NCBI RefSeq assembly: GCF_010389155.1
Contig: NC_057761.1
Coordinates: 56,976,587-57,040,586, forward strand
Source: Erigeron canadensis
Lineage: Eukaryota; Streptophyta; Magnoliopsida; Asterales; Asteraceae
Direction: 5' to 3'
Length of the DNA: 64,000 nucleotides
Shown piece after piece: positions 1 through 13,900 of this stretch. Below the pieces are notes generated by a model. That model was not told the origin of the DNA, ran no database searches, and was given only the letters and a program-made list of their open reading frames with translations. How positions within the stretch are numbered: position 1 is the stretch's first letter; every line of letters starts with the position of its first letter. Both the position numbers and the translations under genes were made by a program.

Positions 1-449
1 TATCAGGGAGGTAGAGTCTTGATTTATGTTTACGATTAATAACAAGGTCTCTCGTGATCGTTTTTAAACCGTTTCCCTGACGGTCTACAAGACATACATC
101 TAGTAAAATGAAACAGAAGTAGCACAAAGCCACCTAGGTGGTAGCTCAATTTGCTAAAACATTAATGGTTATGAAATAAAAACGAAACTGAAGTAGCACA
201 AAGCAAATATGATTAGAATGTTCCAATACTACATTATGTGATTTAAGATGCAAATTCGTATTGCATATAATTTTCTTTTGGGAAAGATAGTTATTAACAA
301 TGTCTGGAACCAAATGGTGGACGTGTCATTCTCAACAACTACAAAAAAACAAAAAACAAAACCTGCTTAACTCTCCCTTTTCAAATCTGATGAATGCAAA
401 ATATACATCCTTCAAAGCAGAAGTCCTTGAAGCATCACCATTTAGACAA
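1..449. other. 3' flank of the ATP10-like gene, no separate gene seen
   Basis: AT-rich sequence downstream of the minus-strand ATP10-like stop codon. It probably holds that gene's 3' UTR. Short ORFs here have no recognisable domain and overlap the last exon antisense. Nothing else could be supported. Confidence 0.5.
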
Positions 450-2673
450 CTATTCTTCTTCCAGGAGAAGCGAAGTGCAAGATAGAAGTGATGACAATTC
501 GTTTGGTGTTGCCAATCCAAAACCTTGCCAACGTATTCTACCAAATTTGTCGAGCAAAAACATATAGCTGTAGAGCATGGGCAATAACAGTTGTGTATAA
601 TTTATTATTTATATATGGACAATATTTCATAAAGCCAACTTGAAAGATACAACGAAGTCAAGAGATTGGTACCCAGTCAGAAGGTTCAGTATTTTCAGCT
701 CTTTTCTGAAATAATAATGGTCACCAAAAGCATATGCTATTTGTTTCTGCAATACACCATTTTCTTGGGGTTTTGACTTCTTCAACATGAGAAGTAGCAG
801 CTTCTTCATAGGGGCCAGAGATAACAGCCACGATTCGATGAAGGATACCTAAAATATAATTAAAAATTGAAAGGAATACTGCTCAGTCTGTTCATTGTCC
901 AAAAAACAATTTTTAGTTCATATGATTATTTTTGAAATTATCCCCTGTAGCCCTTTTACTCTAGCTGATCCTAAGATAAGAAAGGTGAATACTATGTCCC
1001 TACAATGCAACTCAAAAAAGATGCAAGAAAGCTTGAGTTGGAAAAAAAGACATAACAAAAATCTTATACCTCATATAATTGAACTTTATCTGAGTTGCTG
1101 AACGTCTCAACAAATGGAGCACTCCAAGAATCATTCATACCCTGTAACAAAATGGTGTTTTAGTTCCCACTGAATAAATATGTAAACCATCATGATCGAA
1201 ATCAGGGGCAGTACCAGGAAATTTACGAGAGTCAAACTTTAAGGTGTGTGTCATGTCAGGTCGGGTCAAATATCATTGAGTCCTTCCCGGTTTAGTTTAT
1301 ATTATAACCAAATTTTTGGAATTTAAGTAATTAATTTTTTGTAGAATATTTAGTAGAAATCCATAATCTTTGGAATATCAAATTTACAGATATAGTGAAG
1401 AAAAACTAAAAACATCTTGTGCGGGATTCGAACGTCGGCAAGTTATACAAAGGGGAGCCATTTAGCCAATTCAACCAAAAGCTTTCTTTATTAAGTTTTT
1501 CATAGATTAAATATTTAACAATACAGGGGCAAACCATATTTTCGCTTTTTTTTTTCCCTTTGATTTTAAACAATTTGAGGGAGCAGGTACTGGTCCAGCA
1601 GTCCTGCCCCAGTCCTGCCTCCCTCTTGGTACTGCCTCAGATCAACACGATTGATTCAGCTATTAGTAAGAGAAATGAAAACGGTATGAAAACCTGTGAA
1701 GCTGCACGAAATGAAAGACACATCAAGGTCACCTTGGGGGCATCAGCTTTCAATGATCCAGCATCGGTTCCAAAAGTAGTAATCGGCAGTTTAAAAGAAT
1801 TTCCATTTGAGGAAGACACTTGTAGCTGAGGGAATTTGACAGCCGCCATAGCTGGAATAAGAACCTTATTCGCAGTAGCAATCTGCATATACATAGCATA
1901 CGCCGTCTCAGATCACATATTAGACCATAACAAGGATTCTCGATATACTAAACAATCACATAATATATTTACCTTACCGCCGTGTTGTTTGAGTTCCGCC
2001 ATATCAGCGAAATATCCTCTATTCATTTCATCTTTACTGCCCTAAATCACAAATATATTCAACCACAGCTTACAATATATTCAATTTACTCATGAACTAA
2101 CTAAAAGTTAACACAAACACCGAATCACAAAACTTACAGCCGAGCACGTTCTTTCTCGATTGCATCCTTATTTCCAATCTGCATTCATATTTTTAGTATT
2201 CATTACAAATCGCAACATTTTATAAAAGAATACATTGAAATTTCTAATACAGAAAAAACACACACACACACAGTAACTGCAGTTTGGCAATTCACATCAC
2301 TATAAAATAATTATAAATCAGGTGATATGACTTCATAAAAAATTGTAACAAATTGTAAACCTAAGTATTTTAAGATATAACACATATAATAATTGAACCT
2401 TGATACGTATAAAATTTCAATTAAAACGACGTCCTTTAGGCCTAGGGTTTGGTGTAAGTGGAAATTGAATATAGAAAAAAAAAAGAAGTAAAAGTGTAAA
2501 ACATAATAATATAATAATACCTGATAGAAATGAAGAAACCGATTTGAGGTGAAACGTGTAGCTGCTACACGAAATTCTTTATTATTACGATCTTCTTTTC
2601 TGAATAATAAGGATAGTCGTGAAGTCAGGGTAACCGCCGATCTCGGTGACGTCAGCTGTTTCAACCGTAACAT
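450..2673 (-). CDS. ATP10: ATP10-like mitochondrial ATP synthase assembly factor
   Basis: Seven exons read on the minus strand: 2673-2521, 2178-2138, 2036-1973, 1882-1694, 1141-1070, 848-673 and 567-450. They sum to 813 nt, giving about 270 aa with no internal stop. The first exon encodes an Arg/Ser-rich, acid-poor N-terminus (MLRLKQLTSPRSAVTLTSR...), consistent with a mitochondrial presequence. Diagnostic stretches are GYFADMAELKQHGG, CLSFRAASQ, FGDHYYFRKELKILNLLTG and LLDKFGRIRWQGFG, which match the ATP10 family as I remember the plant protein. In yeast ATP10 assists assembly of the F0 sector of ATP synthase at the inner membrane; the same role is inferred here. An upstream in-frame Met at 2733 would add 20 residues; I chose 2673 because the presequence-like stretch begins there. 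The intron between exons 4 and 5 holds a tRNA/SINE-like remnant. Confidence 0.9.
1416..1494 (-). repeat. tRNA-like / SINE-head remnant in an ATP10 intron
   Basis: Read on the minus strand, this stretch has a box B-like GTTCGAATCCC and, upstream, a box A-like TTGAATTGGCTAAATGGC. That is the layout of an internal RNA polymerase III promoter. I could not fold a complete cloverleaf by eye, so it is called a decayed tRNA-derived repeat, not a tRNA gene. Confidence 0.35.
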
Positions 2674-4157
2674 CTTCTTCTTTACAGACTGAGATATGTA
2701 TATGGGCGTCTGTATAGCAGTATTTTGGGGCAAAGGTTTTAGAGATGACCCGAAATAAGATCCATAGATCTGATAAATTTCTATTGGGTACCGACCGGAT
2801 AATTATGAAAGTCTGATTTGGGTCGTTAGAAGGCCCAATTACAATGTAGTTTAAGCCTATCTAAACAAAGGGGTGCTGTACTGCCGAGATGTACGTTTTG
2901 TTTATTAACTCGATTATATAAAATTAGTAATATCCTTTAAAAATTTTACCTTTTTTAAAAGCACACTTTGTTTATTAACAAAAAAACTAGCATGTGACCT
3001 GTTGACTTGTCCGTTTTCACAAAATTAACAATATAAAATCCTCCTAACCAATTCTCCTAAAAATCATCTTAATATATCCACTTGTTAACACATGTACTCT
3101 ACTAATTCTCTTTCCTAATCTCACCTCCTGATTTTCCACATGTTACAATTCTATTAATTAGAATGATTTTTAGGCTAATGAGTTAAGAGGATTGATCATT
3201 ACCCTTCTTTTATACATAAATGATAATATATAGATTACAAGTTTTAATTTATATACATAAATAGTCAAAAATATATTAACTTTTTCCTATTTATTATTAC
3301 CAATTTGAACAAAAAAGAATATAGTTTTTTTTTCGTAGCCACACAATGCTTATCCGGTTATCCATTGCCTTCTTAAACTCCTTTGTCTTTCTGTCTTTCT
3401 AAATGAATTCAACGGAAGAAAAAAAGGACGCACAGTTGTTTTCCTTTTAAACTTCAGCTACAAACTAAAAAGAAAACCCAATAAACACCCCAAACACAAT
3501 TTAATGGTTCCCGGTACATATGTAACGCGATAAAAGATAAAACTCTATATCACAACTCTCATTTTATTATAATAAAAAGGATTTAGAATAAAAAAACCTA
3601 TATAATCACAAATATGGTAAAATAATCAAAAAGTGTGGTACTAATATCGATTCCTATAATTGAAAGCTACTGAAGTTTTTGAAATATATTTAAGTGTTTG
3701 AAAAAGTATTCTTAATAAAATATGTATAAAATATGTAAAATGAGTAGTAATTAATAATGGATTTAATTGGTAATTATTTGAAACAAAAAGGGTATTAATG
3801 TAACTTGATTGTCCAAAAACTTAGAAGCTAGACGATTGTCTATGTAGCTTTTACAATAAGTGGGTTTTTTTTCAAATTAGAAACTTTGATTTGTTTTAAC
3901 TAAACACGACTTTTTATTTAATAAGAATCCTTGATAGCTAGCGAGAAACTAAAAAAAAAAACCTACTTGTCAAATATGTAATATGAATCTCTTATAAATT
4001 GTATGTTCCTAAAGTGCTTTATATAAATATATACTTGTCATATACTCACTGTTAAAGTGTTACACATGTAAATAAAAATGGAAATGGAAAGAACGAAATG
4101 CTAGGCATGAAAAAGTATAAATTTCTTGAAGTGCTATCCATGAGCAGATTATTGATA
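2674..4157. other. Intergenic region between ATP10-like and S28 peptidase genes
   Basis: About 1.5 kb of AT-rich DNA. The left part is the 5' flank of the ATP10-like gene. It contains one hairpin MITE-like element (3037-3193) and otherwise only low-complexity A/T runs. No coding signal was seen. Confidence 0.6.
3037..3193. repeat. Small fold-back (MITE-like) element
   Basis: The left arm at 3037-3071 and the right arm at 3159-3193 are imperfect reverse complements about 35 nt long, sharing a GATTTTTAGG core and an AGGATT outer end. Together they form a 157-bp fold-back with about 87 bp between the arms. No transposase or clear target duplication was seen. Confidence 0.5.
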
Positions 4158-6880
4158 TTACGAGTAGTTTGTTACAAAATGTAAAGAATAAACTGAGTAT
4201 ATATTTCGTCCTCCCACTCTATTTGCTTTTGAAAATAACCATTCTTCTATGACTTTGATCTCTTTCATTCTTTGTGCGATCAACCATTCTGGGTCACCAA
4301 CCATAGGCGTTTGCAAATCCCAGCAATGATGGCCTATGACAAATAACAACACACACACACAAATCCATCAATAAAATATAGGTATGAGCGCAGGATATAT
4401 AAAATGTATACAGTCATATCTCTATTAATGATAAAATAAACAATAGATACTGAAAAAGCTAGCTCATTTGTAGTTTCACATACCTTCTTTTGTATTAATA
4501 GCTAGTATAGTGTCTGATATGTTTTCAAGTACTCTGTCATTTCAAATAAAAGCTTATTAATACCGATTAAATCGTTGAGACCATTGTAACTTGTAAGTAA
4601 TTAAGGTTATGGAAAAGATATATATGATTCACCATTAAGTATGCGGATACATAGCTAAGTAGCTTGTTACACTTACCCTCCAGCGCTATATGGGTCTCGC
4701 AGTCCGTTGGAAAAGATTATGTTACTTGCGAATTTGCTTAAAACACTTTTTATACCCTACACAACAGGATAAAAAAGAAAAAAAAAACCATTTAATAACA
4801 TAAGTCCATAATTTCATGGTCATGGATTCATGGTTAACATGAAAATGAAATAAAGTTAACGTACATGGCCTCCGAACTCTATTGGCGCCCAATAAGGTCT
4901 TGGGGTCACACCAAACACTTTTTCGCATTCATTTGTATAGTTAGCCAAATCAAAAGGATTTGCTTGAAACATTGTATCGTTTTCTCCACGTCCGAATGGC
5001 ATTACCATTTCTGTACATGACTACATAAAACGCAAAATGGATTCATCATATTTCAAAATCATGCGTTTGATATAAGTTAACTTATATTTATAAACTTATA
5101 AGGCATGTCTACCTGCCAGCCCCAGCCATAATCTTTGCTTAGACCATCATAAACAACATCATTGCAACTTGACCCAAAAACAGCTTTGTATCCAGCCATG
5201 ATTTTATTGAGAACAGATGTCTCATTACCAATTGCATCACATGCATCACAAAATGTTTGTAGTGAATCATAGTAATTATTTGAGCCATACGATCATATTT
5301 GTCCTCCAAATAGTCCTTTAGTTCATGTGTCGTATTCAATGGACTTAAGAAGAAAAACTTAGTTACAACCATTTACAAGAAAATATAAGACAAACTTAGT
5401 TGCCTAAAAGAAGCAAGAAATATTCGATGAAAGGTCGTAACAACTTACGAGCACGTATTGAATGTTTGAGAAAGGCTTGAAAGCCCGTTGGGCTGATCAG
5501 CAACCCTGTCAATTTCAAACCAAGACTCTCTAATGGCTTTGTAGCAACTCTCACTTGTAGTCTGTAGTTGCACATAGAAAGTTGTATCAATGATATCTTT
5601 ACCTTTAATTAGTTTTAGATTAAACTTATTTCGCTTACATTGAAATCGTTAGAAACCACTGCGTCATAACCATTTTCTGGTGTAAGACCTTCAAAATAGA
5701 GAAGGGGGGAAGATGATGCAAATGCACCATAGGTGATGTGTGGATACTTCAAACGAAACCACGCCGCCAACACTAAAATGTGGGGAAAAAGAAAAAGTTT
5801 ATGGATATTTTTATGAGAAAATTATCATTCGTTTTGAAAATTGCATTCAGCTACTTGTACTCTTTGTTATGAAATACTCGTAACTACGTATAGTAGACAG
5901 AAAAACTGTCAGAGAATGTGAAATCTTATTAAATAGAGCTTACTTCCACCATAGGATCCTCCAACAGCTATAACTGGACAACTTTCTGCTGATAAGTTTT
6001 GTTTCAGACTCAAGATCAACTGAGCATAGTCTGTTAATGCTTGTTCTGAGCTAAAGAATCCAAGACTATTGGCATCTTTATATGCTTCTTCTTCGGATCC
6101 AAATGGCATTGAAGTCCCATAGTATCTATGCTGTATACCGGCAATTTAATCGCAATAATCAATACTAAGAAAGATGTGTCCAATTTATTATTTAGAGTGG
6201 CATAATGGGTGGGCAGGTGGGTCTGGCACGAGTCATAATGGTTAACTATCGGTATGAGTTTCATGTTGTATTTACATATAGTCAAATACTCAAATTGAAT
6301 GACTTTAACCTCGTTTAACTATTTCATTTTATCTAAGGTTTCAACGTGATGAGTCGGAATTCTCACGTCAATGTTACAGTATTAAACATCATAATGAAAA
6401 CATACCCTACAGCTTACCTCAATATACACCAATAGCCCATTGACCGTTACAGTATTAAACATCATAATGAAAACATACCCTACAGCTTACCTCAATATAC
6501 ACCAATAGCCCATTGAACCGTGAAGCAAGGTCCTTGAAAAATCCTGAACCACCCACCAAGTTAACAACATCAATCTCAGCACCCATATAAAGAAAAATCG
6601 GAGAGCTTGTGTTGGCCCCAGCCCAGAACTTGGAATTCATAACATATCGTTGTTGAAAAGTCGTGTAACTTTCGGGCTTATAGTTGAAATGATCAAGCGT
6701 TTGTGTATAATTGTAGATTTTAAAGTCAGGAGTAAGAGGGTCTTCATACTTTGTGTAAGAAACATGCTTTTCATTCAGAATGCTTAGTCTTGGCCTAATG
6801 GTACGTGTTGCAGCACCAAATATTCTGATGAGCACGAAACCCAAGGCTAATATATGAAGCAACGTTTTGTTCATTTTCAA
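4158..6880 (-). pseudogene. Peptidase S28 (lysosomal Pro-X carboxypeptidase-like), one-base frameshift
   Basis: Nine exons on the minus strand: 6880-6491, 6130-5944, 5772-5639, 5561-5449, 5343-5113, 5020-4865, 4756-4677, 4533-4484 and 4333-4158. The start encodes a hydrophobic signal peptide (about residues 1-23). The nucleophile motif [18 protein letters not shown] spans the exon 2/3 junction. The Asp region is NIIFSNGLRDPYS and the His region is GHHCWD, so the full Ser-Asp-His triad of clan SC family S28 can be seen. The family removes C-terminal residues after proline in acidic compartments. The exons sum to 1,517 nt, one base short of a multiple of three. Exon 5 is 231 nt where the phases of its neighbours need 232, and its frame changes near 5270-5285 after YLEDKYDRMAQ. 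Past that point the family-like sequence continues in the other frame (FCDACDAIGNETSVL, then YGWGWQ). It is therefore a recent pseudogene, a null allele or an assembly error. Confidence 0.85.
6373..6516. repeat. 73-bp tandem duplication covering the exon 1 splice donor
   Basis: Two near-identical 71-bp copies lie at 6373-6443 and 6446-6516, with a period of 73. Each copy contains the end of S28 exon 1 and its GTAAGC donor in minus orientation. The gene therefore has two candidate donors. The one at 6491/6490 keeps the S28 frame. Confidence 0.85.
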
Positions 6881-7941
6881 ATTTGAATGTTCCGGGTCAG
6901 TAGGTTTGCGTTTATATATAATTCAAAACGTTCTGCTTGTAGTGTTTGGGAGTTGGAACACCAGGACATGGTTTTTTCTCTAATACTGGAATCATTGTTG
7001 TCGTCATCCTTGGCAAAGGAAATTGGTTGAACATAGTAAATAACAATTTCTTTGTTTGATCAAGACTTCATTAAAAAAAAAAAAAAAGACTTCGATAGTT
7101 TATAAGTGAAAGCTAAAGCTACAGCCGTCTTCATGAATCTCCAACAAGAGAACTGTATTTTTTTCAATGCAATGCTCTATTCTACATATATAGAGAAGCT
7201 CATTAGTCTGTTACATGGTATAATATGCATGTTGTATACTCGTATCGAGCAACTATCTGATGCGTTGATGTTCCACCTAATGAGCTCCCAATAAATAGTA
7301 CCTGCAATATGGGCGGGTCAGCTGGGTTGAGTCAGAGGTAATACCGTACATCAGGTCGAGTATTCTGTCCATTGCTTAAATAATTCAACAAATTATATCT
7401 GTTAAATAAGTTTACAAGCAATGTATAATTATGATAATAACCTAATTAAAAGGAATTTTGTAGGTCGAATACATCAAATAAGTAAGACGCTAGAGAGGCA
7501 ACATTAAATCCATTTGATATCGTCCGTTTGAAAATTAAAAAAAAAAAAAAGAAAAAAATAATACCAGCAACCACCTATAATTTCTGAAATGGGTCATTAT
7601 AAGCACCATTATTAATGATAAAGTGTCATAAAAATAATTCACATAACAGGCATAGGGTGTTGACAAGATTAGTTACAACGAACACATGAATTTTTACTTG
7701 TATAATACTTTCTCCTCTTGTAATTCAAGAGTATCAGTGTAGCAGCGTAAAATTACTTTCATACACACATCAGTAACTTCTCACAAGTCAATCTCTCAAG
7801 TTAAGCTACAAAAAACCTCATTCTCACCAATCACTTACGCTTGGCCACCATTAAATTAAACACCAAATACATAATATACAGATACTACATAGGACTGCAA
7901 TCATAAGAAGAAAAAAACAAAAAGAATAACACATGCACATA
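6881..7941. other. Intergenic region between S28 peptidase and VPS41
   Basis: The left part should hold the S28 promoter; AT-rich stretches are present but no single TATA box stands out. The right part holds the VPS41 3' UTR. There are two A-runs (about 7072-7087 and 7538-7557). No coding sequence was recognised; a 62-codon plus-strand ORF at 7106 has no domain signature. Confidence 0.5.
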
Positions 7942-10900
7942 TTAACCAGCAGCCGTGGTACACATGACACATCTCATCCGAGAGGCAACCGTAGGGGTGT
8001 CTTCGGGATTTTCATCATCTTCATCCTCAATGTAATCACCATTGGAATATGAGTTGGAAGATGTGATTCCTGCCCCTTTTTTAGTAGTTATAGAATTGGT
8101 AGAATCCATGAGACAATGCAAGTGGTAGGCATGACAGCAAAAGAAAACAATGACTGATGCATTCTGAATGGACAATGGGTCGAAACATATGCAACACCTT
8201 CCGCCTGCACTGGTTTTTGACTTTGCCTCCATTGATTTTAGGACCGGGGCTCGGTCCATTGGATTACTACCACCATTGTCCATGTTAGAACGTGTTCCCT
8301 TTTCTTCATTGCTTAGATATATTGCACGTCTTGCTTCTTTGTAATATTTCACTAAAAGGTTAACAATATCCGCCTGCAAATATCCCATTGACTGATAAAT
8401 TTAAACATAGAAAGGGCGGGGAAGGCAGGTTGGGTAACATTTCAAATCATGTATTAAAATCAACTCTAAGTCTATAAATAATTGTTATCCATTTAGAAGG
8501 TCGAGTGAACTGATAAATAGATATTTTGGAAACTTTGAAATTCATTGTACTCATTTCCTTTTTTAAGTGACCCTTTTACGCATTTGACACTAAAAATGCA
8601 TAGATACATGAAAGATAATCCGGATCAATGCGTTCATAAGTACATAGGTCAAACATACCCTTTACAAATTATCTTTTGGAGCAAATTGCAATTAGCAATA
8701 CGTAAATTGAGAAGTACCTTGAGTATATCATTGCAACCATGTCTCAGAGAAGTTTCAGTCCTGTAATCTGTAATAATCTTGACTAAACGATCCCTTAGCC
8801 TGAAATTGATGGATCAAAAGAATCAAATTGTTGTCATAAAATAAGAGACCAAGCTATCGAAAAAAATGAAGTTAATCTCAGGGCTAATAATTGAAGATAA
8901 CAAAGCAGAACTCTCTAAACTAACCGAGGAATTTCCAAGCCATTGGGTACGATATTGACAATATAGAGAGGATCAAGGTTGCCTACAGTATGTTCCAACA
9001 AGACACCAACCTACACAAAGAGATGTTATGTCAAAAAAATTGTCGGGTAGGGTAGGTTATCAACGGATCAAAGCAGGTAACTTTTGCATAGTGTAGCTTG
9101 ACCCTAAACACTTTTTGTCCAAAGCTGTACAAAATCTTATAAAAAAATCACGGACAGATGTATCGGCTGATCGCAAAACAAAAATATATTTCTAAAGACA
9201 TCCCAACAATAATCTTTTTGAAAATATTATTTAGTTTTTACAAGGATTCATGCTTTAAAACCCCGCATTAAGAGACTTTAACCCCATTTGAGCCATTTCC
9301 TTTTAAGCTGTCCCTATATTCATAAATAAATGGTTATATTGAATCCCTTGTTATTAGTGTAAAGGTCTTTCAAACAGCTACAGATTTACAGCTATGGTAA
9401 CTTGGACACGGAAAGCAAAAAGAGTGAACATTAATTACCATTTCAGGTTTATTTAGACACTGTCTTATAAGTTCTTCCCACAGGTCGTCATCATGCTGCA
9501 TACTGACAAATTCTACAGCCTGTAATATATCATGTTCAAATATTTACACAGGTCACTAATGAGGTTTAAACCCTAAGTGGAACAATATAAAATAGAATCA
9601 CAGCTACCTCTTTTATATCCCCCTGTTTGTCTATAATAACAGCAAGGGCTTGCTTTGTGTTCCCCATTCTTCCAAGAATGAAAACTTGCTCACTTAGCAA
9701 ATCTTTCTTAAGACAAACTTCATAGGCCTAATGTTACAAATTGGAAAGATAATGTCAGTGTCACGAAAGAAATCATATTATATTAGAACTTTCTAATAAA
9801 AGAGACATTTTCAATCTGTTTACTTACAGATGGGACAATTAATATATGTACTGTATTTAACAGGTTCAACGGGTAATACGGAAACTAACTTAGAAGGAAA
9901 CACATTAAAGTCACCCAGAGTACAGTTTAAGACTTTTAGTGAATAAAAGTATAAGACCTCCTAAATCATCTTATATAAAAAGAAATAGAATATCAGTAAC
10001 ATATTCTAAACTTTGTAATCAGATTTAACACACCAAGATATTTTAAATGATAATTTTTTATAGGCCAACTATTATAGATCAACTCGGCCGCACAAAAACT
10101 ACCCACTTTAACCTGTTAAATAAACAGCCAATCTGAACATCTCTATTTACATTCATCATTTTTACATACCTTTTCAAGCCTGTAATGCTGACTACTCCGC
10201 AGAAAAGGAAGCAACATTTTTCGATCATACTCTGCGTAAAGCTCAACCTGTTTCAGTAGAACAATTGCATGGTTAGAAGCTGATGTGATGGAAGCTGGAA
10301 CTTCCCAACATTGACTAATCCACCATATACATCTTTAATAGTAATGTTATCGTATAAATTTTAAATTACACCTCTCTAACCTTTATTTTTTTTACCATAA
10401 TGTACAAAGCAAGACATTAGTCCTAAAGTTTATACCTGCATGTCATGAAAATCTCTGCCAGCATGAGGATTGACTTCAAGTAGAGCATGCAGATACTCAT
10501 ACAGAAAGTATCTAGAGTCGCATTGCTTTCTTGAACCCAGAACTTGAGTAACAACTTCAGCAGGAGTAATCAAGTCCCTGTACTGGATTAACAGTGAAAC
10601 TGCACGCTTATGATCAATGAGCATTAACTGAACAACCTGTAGATAAGATATGGAAGGTTCACAAATCAAATGACCATATAGAAGGATAAGATATCCACTA
10701 CGCCAGTTTGAGAGATTAAGAACGTAAGCACTTTCTACTTCAGATAAGATAATAAGCAAACTAAAGTAAATTTTCTTGTCAACATAAGATTTCTCACAGT
10801 AGAAACTGAAGCGCCACAAAATAGTTTGAAGACGCACCTTCTCACGAATGGCATCATGCAAGTTATGCTTCTCGATAAATTCAAAGATATCTGGTTTCAT

Positions 10901-13900
10901 AAGCTGAAAACAGAATTCAAAATAACTCAAAACAGTCAATGGCAACATAGAAAAATATACAGCATAAAATGGAAGAATTACAGAAGCTAATTCCTAATTT
11001 CCTATACCTATGATCCAAAGAGGTGACACTTCCGACCCAATCAATTATGAATGGGTCGGTTTGGGTTGCGTTTTATCTCTACGAGTCAAATTAAAATTCA
11101 TTTGATAAAAGACGAGCATGTCAACTAGGCAGACCGATCATACAGGTTGAAAGTTGCTCAAAGTGGAACATAAAATGTTTGCAGGGCCAGAAAATTACGT
11201 CATTATAGTTAATGCTCAACTATATTAAAAAAATCAAAATGGAACATAAAATGTTTGCGGACCAGTTCAACCTAATTCAAGTTTCAATACACACTAAACA
11301 TAACCTGTTCCAGTAAAAACCCATAACCCAGCCTGCACATCTTGCCACCTATAGTTACTGTAAAGGGATCAAATAGCACTTACATCAGCATAAAGTGCAA
11401 AAGCTTTCTCATATTGACCATCAATTTCATACAACACTGCCAGTGCCTGACATAGCAAACAAGCTAAGAGGTTTAATATGCTTAATAGCTCAAATGCATA
11501 TAAATTGTACAAATTACTTCCTCTCACCTCTTTGAGTTCATCAGTCATCGATGACGTGTTAAGTTGAGGCTCTATAGCTGCTATGACAGGGACCGCAGAG
11601 TATATTACAGGTGGCCAAGATTTGACAGCAGATAGGAGATCCTTGTGGGAAGATGGAATTGTTGCAAGAGCTACAAGGGCAACCTGCAGTTTTTAAGAAT
11701 AAAGCGTTGAAGTAATTTACAGAAATGCCTTATGTAAAGTCAATGCTGATATAGCATAGAAGCCACAGGTACAAATTACGACCATTTACTCATCAATAGG
11801 TTAATTTGGGTTGTGTTGCATCTCAAACGAGTCAAATAAAAAACCTTTTGATGCATACATCCTCCAAAAGCGCCCCATTCAAATATCTAAATTCCTATTA
11901 CTATAGTAACAATAATGATTTTTTAATCGCTAATAACTCGTTAATCATTAAATATTATAGTATATTAATTAAAGAAGAAACATAAATTCTGTGCGGGTCA
12001 TCACACACCAACCCCCTATTACAAAATATATAAAAGGTGACCCATTACCTCATAAGCGGTATCGCGTAGTACTGGGTTCTCTGTTGGGATGTATGGAACC
12101 AACACAGGGAGCTGACGGAGATGAGCAAAGTGGAAAACCCATCTGTGAAAAGTAACTGTATTTAATTGTTGTTGTCTCTCATATAACTATACTTCTTAAA
12201 ATACTCTACCAGAAAAATTGTAAATGGTGATCCAAATGTAAGGCATCCCTACCTCTCCCATGCTGATGCAGAACCTCGCAACACTTTGGGACATAAAGAA
12301 GCTGCTTCAGCATACTTCCTTTCTACAATCAAATGATCCAGATACCTTGATCCCACCTATAAGATAGTTAATGGTAACAGTAAGCTGATAACAGTATATG
12401 CTAGATATGGAAGTGTCCATAGTTACTGTATGCATATCTACTATGGTACTATCTAGTCACAGCATATTCATCATAGTTAAGCAGGCAGTTTAAGCATCTC
12501 CAAGGTGGCTTAGTGATGACTAGGCAAACCGGTAACTCATTATACGATTTTACATAAAAAATGACCATGAGAAAATCTTGATAATTTTAGCCTCCACTGA
12601 TATTAAACTCAAATAATTTAGAGAAGATACCTCATCAAGGAGCTCACTACGCCCCTGCCCAGCTTCAACTGCTGCTAAAGCTTTCTCATGCCATCCATGT
12701 TGAAGAAGCCAATTTATATGATCTTCCGCATCCCTGGGAATCGGAAAATTATCATCACTTTATATTGAAAAGTATCGTATATGTACTTTATATCTTTAAA
12801 CCAATGGCAAAAACGTTCAGGCCAAAACAACAAACTTGTAAAAGGAAAAACGTTATCTAACAGAAGCATGTGATCCGTAGACATCAATCAGTAAAAATGA
12901 CCACTGATAAAGCTTTTTCTACACAAAAAATACAGATTGATCTTTCGAGACAGTTTTAATCACTTCTAAAGCATCATATACTTGCCATGTGTTGATATAT
13001 ACCACTCTGGAACTGTGTGGTAAAACACTGATTTGTAAATAATTATTATTGTAGCTATCCATGTATAGTGACGTGGATATAAATGTCATAGCAGAAACAT
13101 ATATATTTGATAAAGGACATAATCAGGAGATAATGGATGCAAAACTAAAAAGATTAAAACATGGCAAACTGTGATTACATATATCAGACCGACAGTCATA
13201 TGAACCACACTCATGACACAAAACCGGAAGGGTGTGAGAAAAAAAATACTCTTCTGTACATATGGGAGCTGCACAAATGCAAAAAGTGATACCTACCTAG
13301 GCTTGGCAATAACTACATCTTTTGGAGATACAACATAGTATAATGGTTCATCACCAGCCGCCCATTGACCACCTGCATAGCTGCTACCTAAATCCAGATT
13401 TGTAAGTACTCATGCTATATTATAATAATAAGAAGATGTGAACATGAACATGTACCTGAAAAAGGCACATGAGCAAGAGAATAATCTTTTGCCTTGTAAT
13501 GCTCGAATCCAAGTACAGGTAACGCATCTGTTGCGAGTTCATCATTGTTCCATGTCACTACATGCACTTCAGGTCTTTGTGCATTCCCCTGATTTAAAAA
13601 AAAAAAAATCAGAGATCAAGAAAACTTTACCCACCTATTTGTCATTTTGTATCTTACTCTGTAGTAGCTTTTCGAAACTGGAAAATTACTATAGGATAAA
13701 CCATTGAATTAAGTATATTGAGGTCAAGATGTATATTAGCATACTACAATCTACATACAACAAGGTTATGCGTGAAAAATCTTCATTCTGATGATAGATT
13801 ACCATATCCAGTACACCACCATATTTTAACCATACACCACAAAACATGCTTCATATTATTGTACAGTACAACACCTTGAAGCATGTTTAGTGGTGTACGA

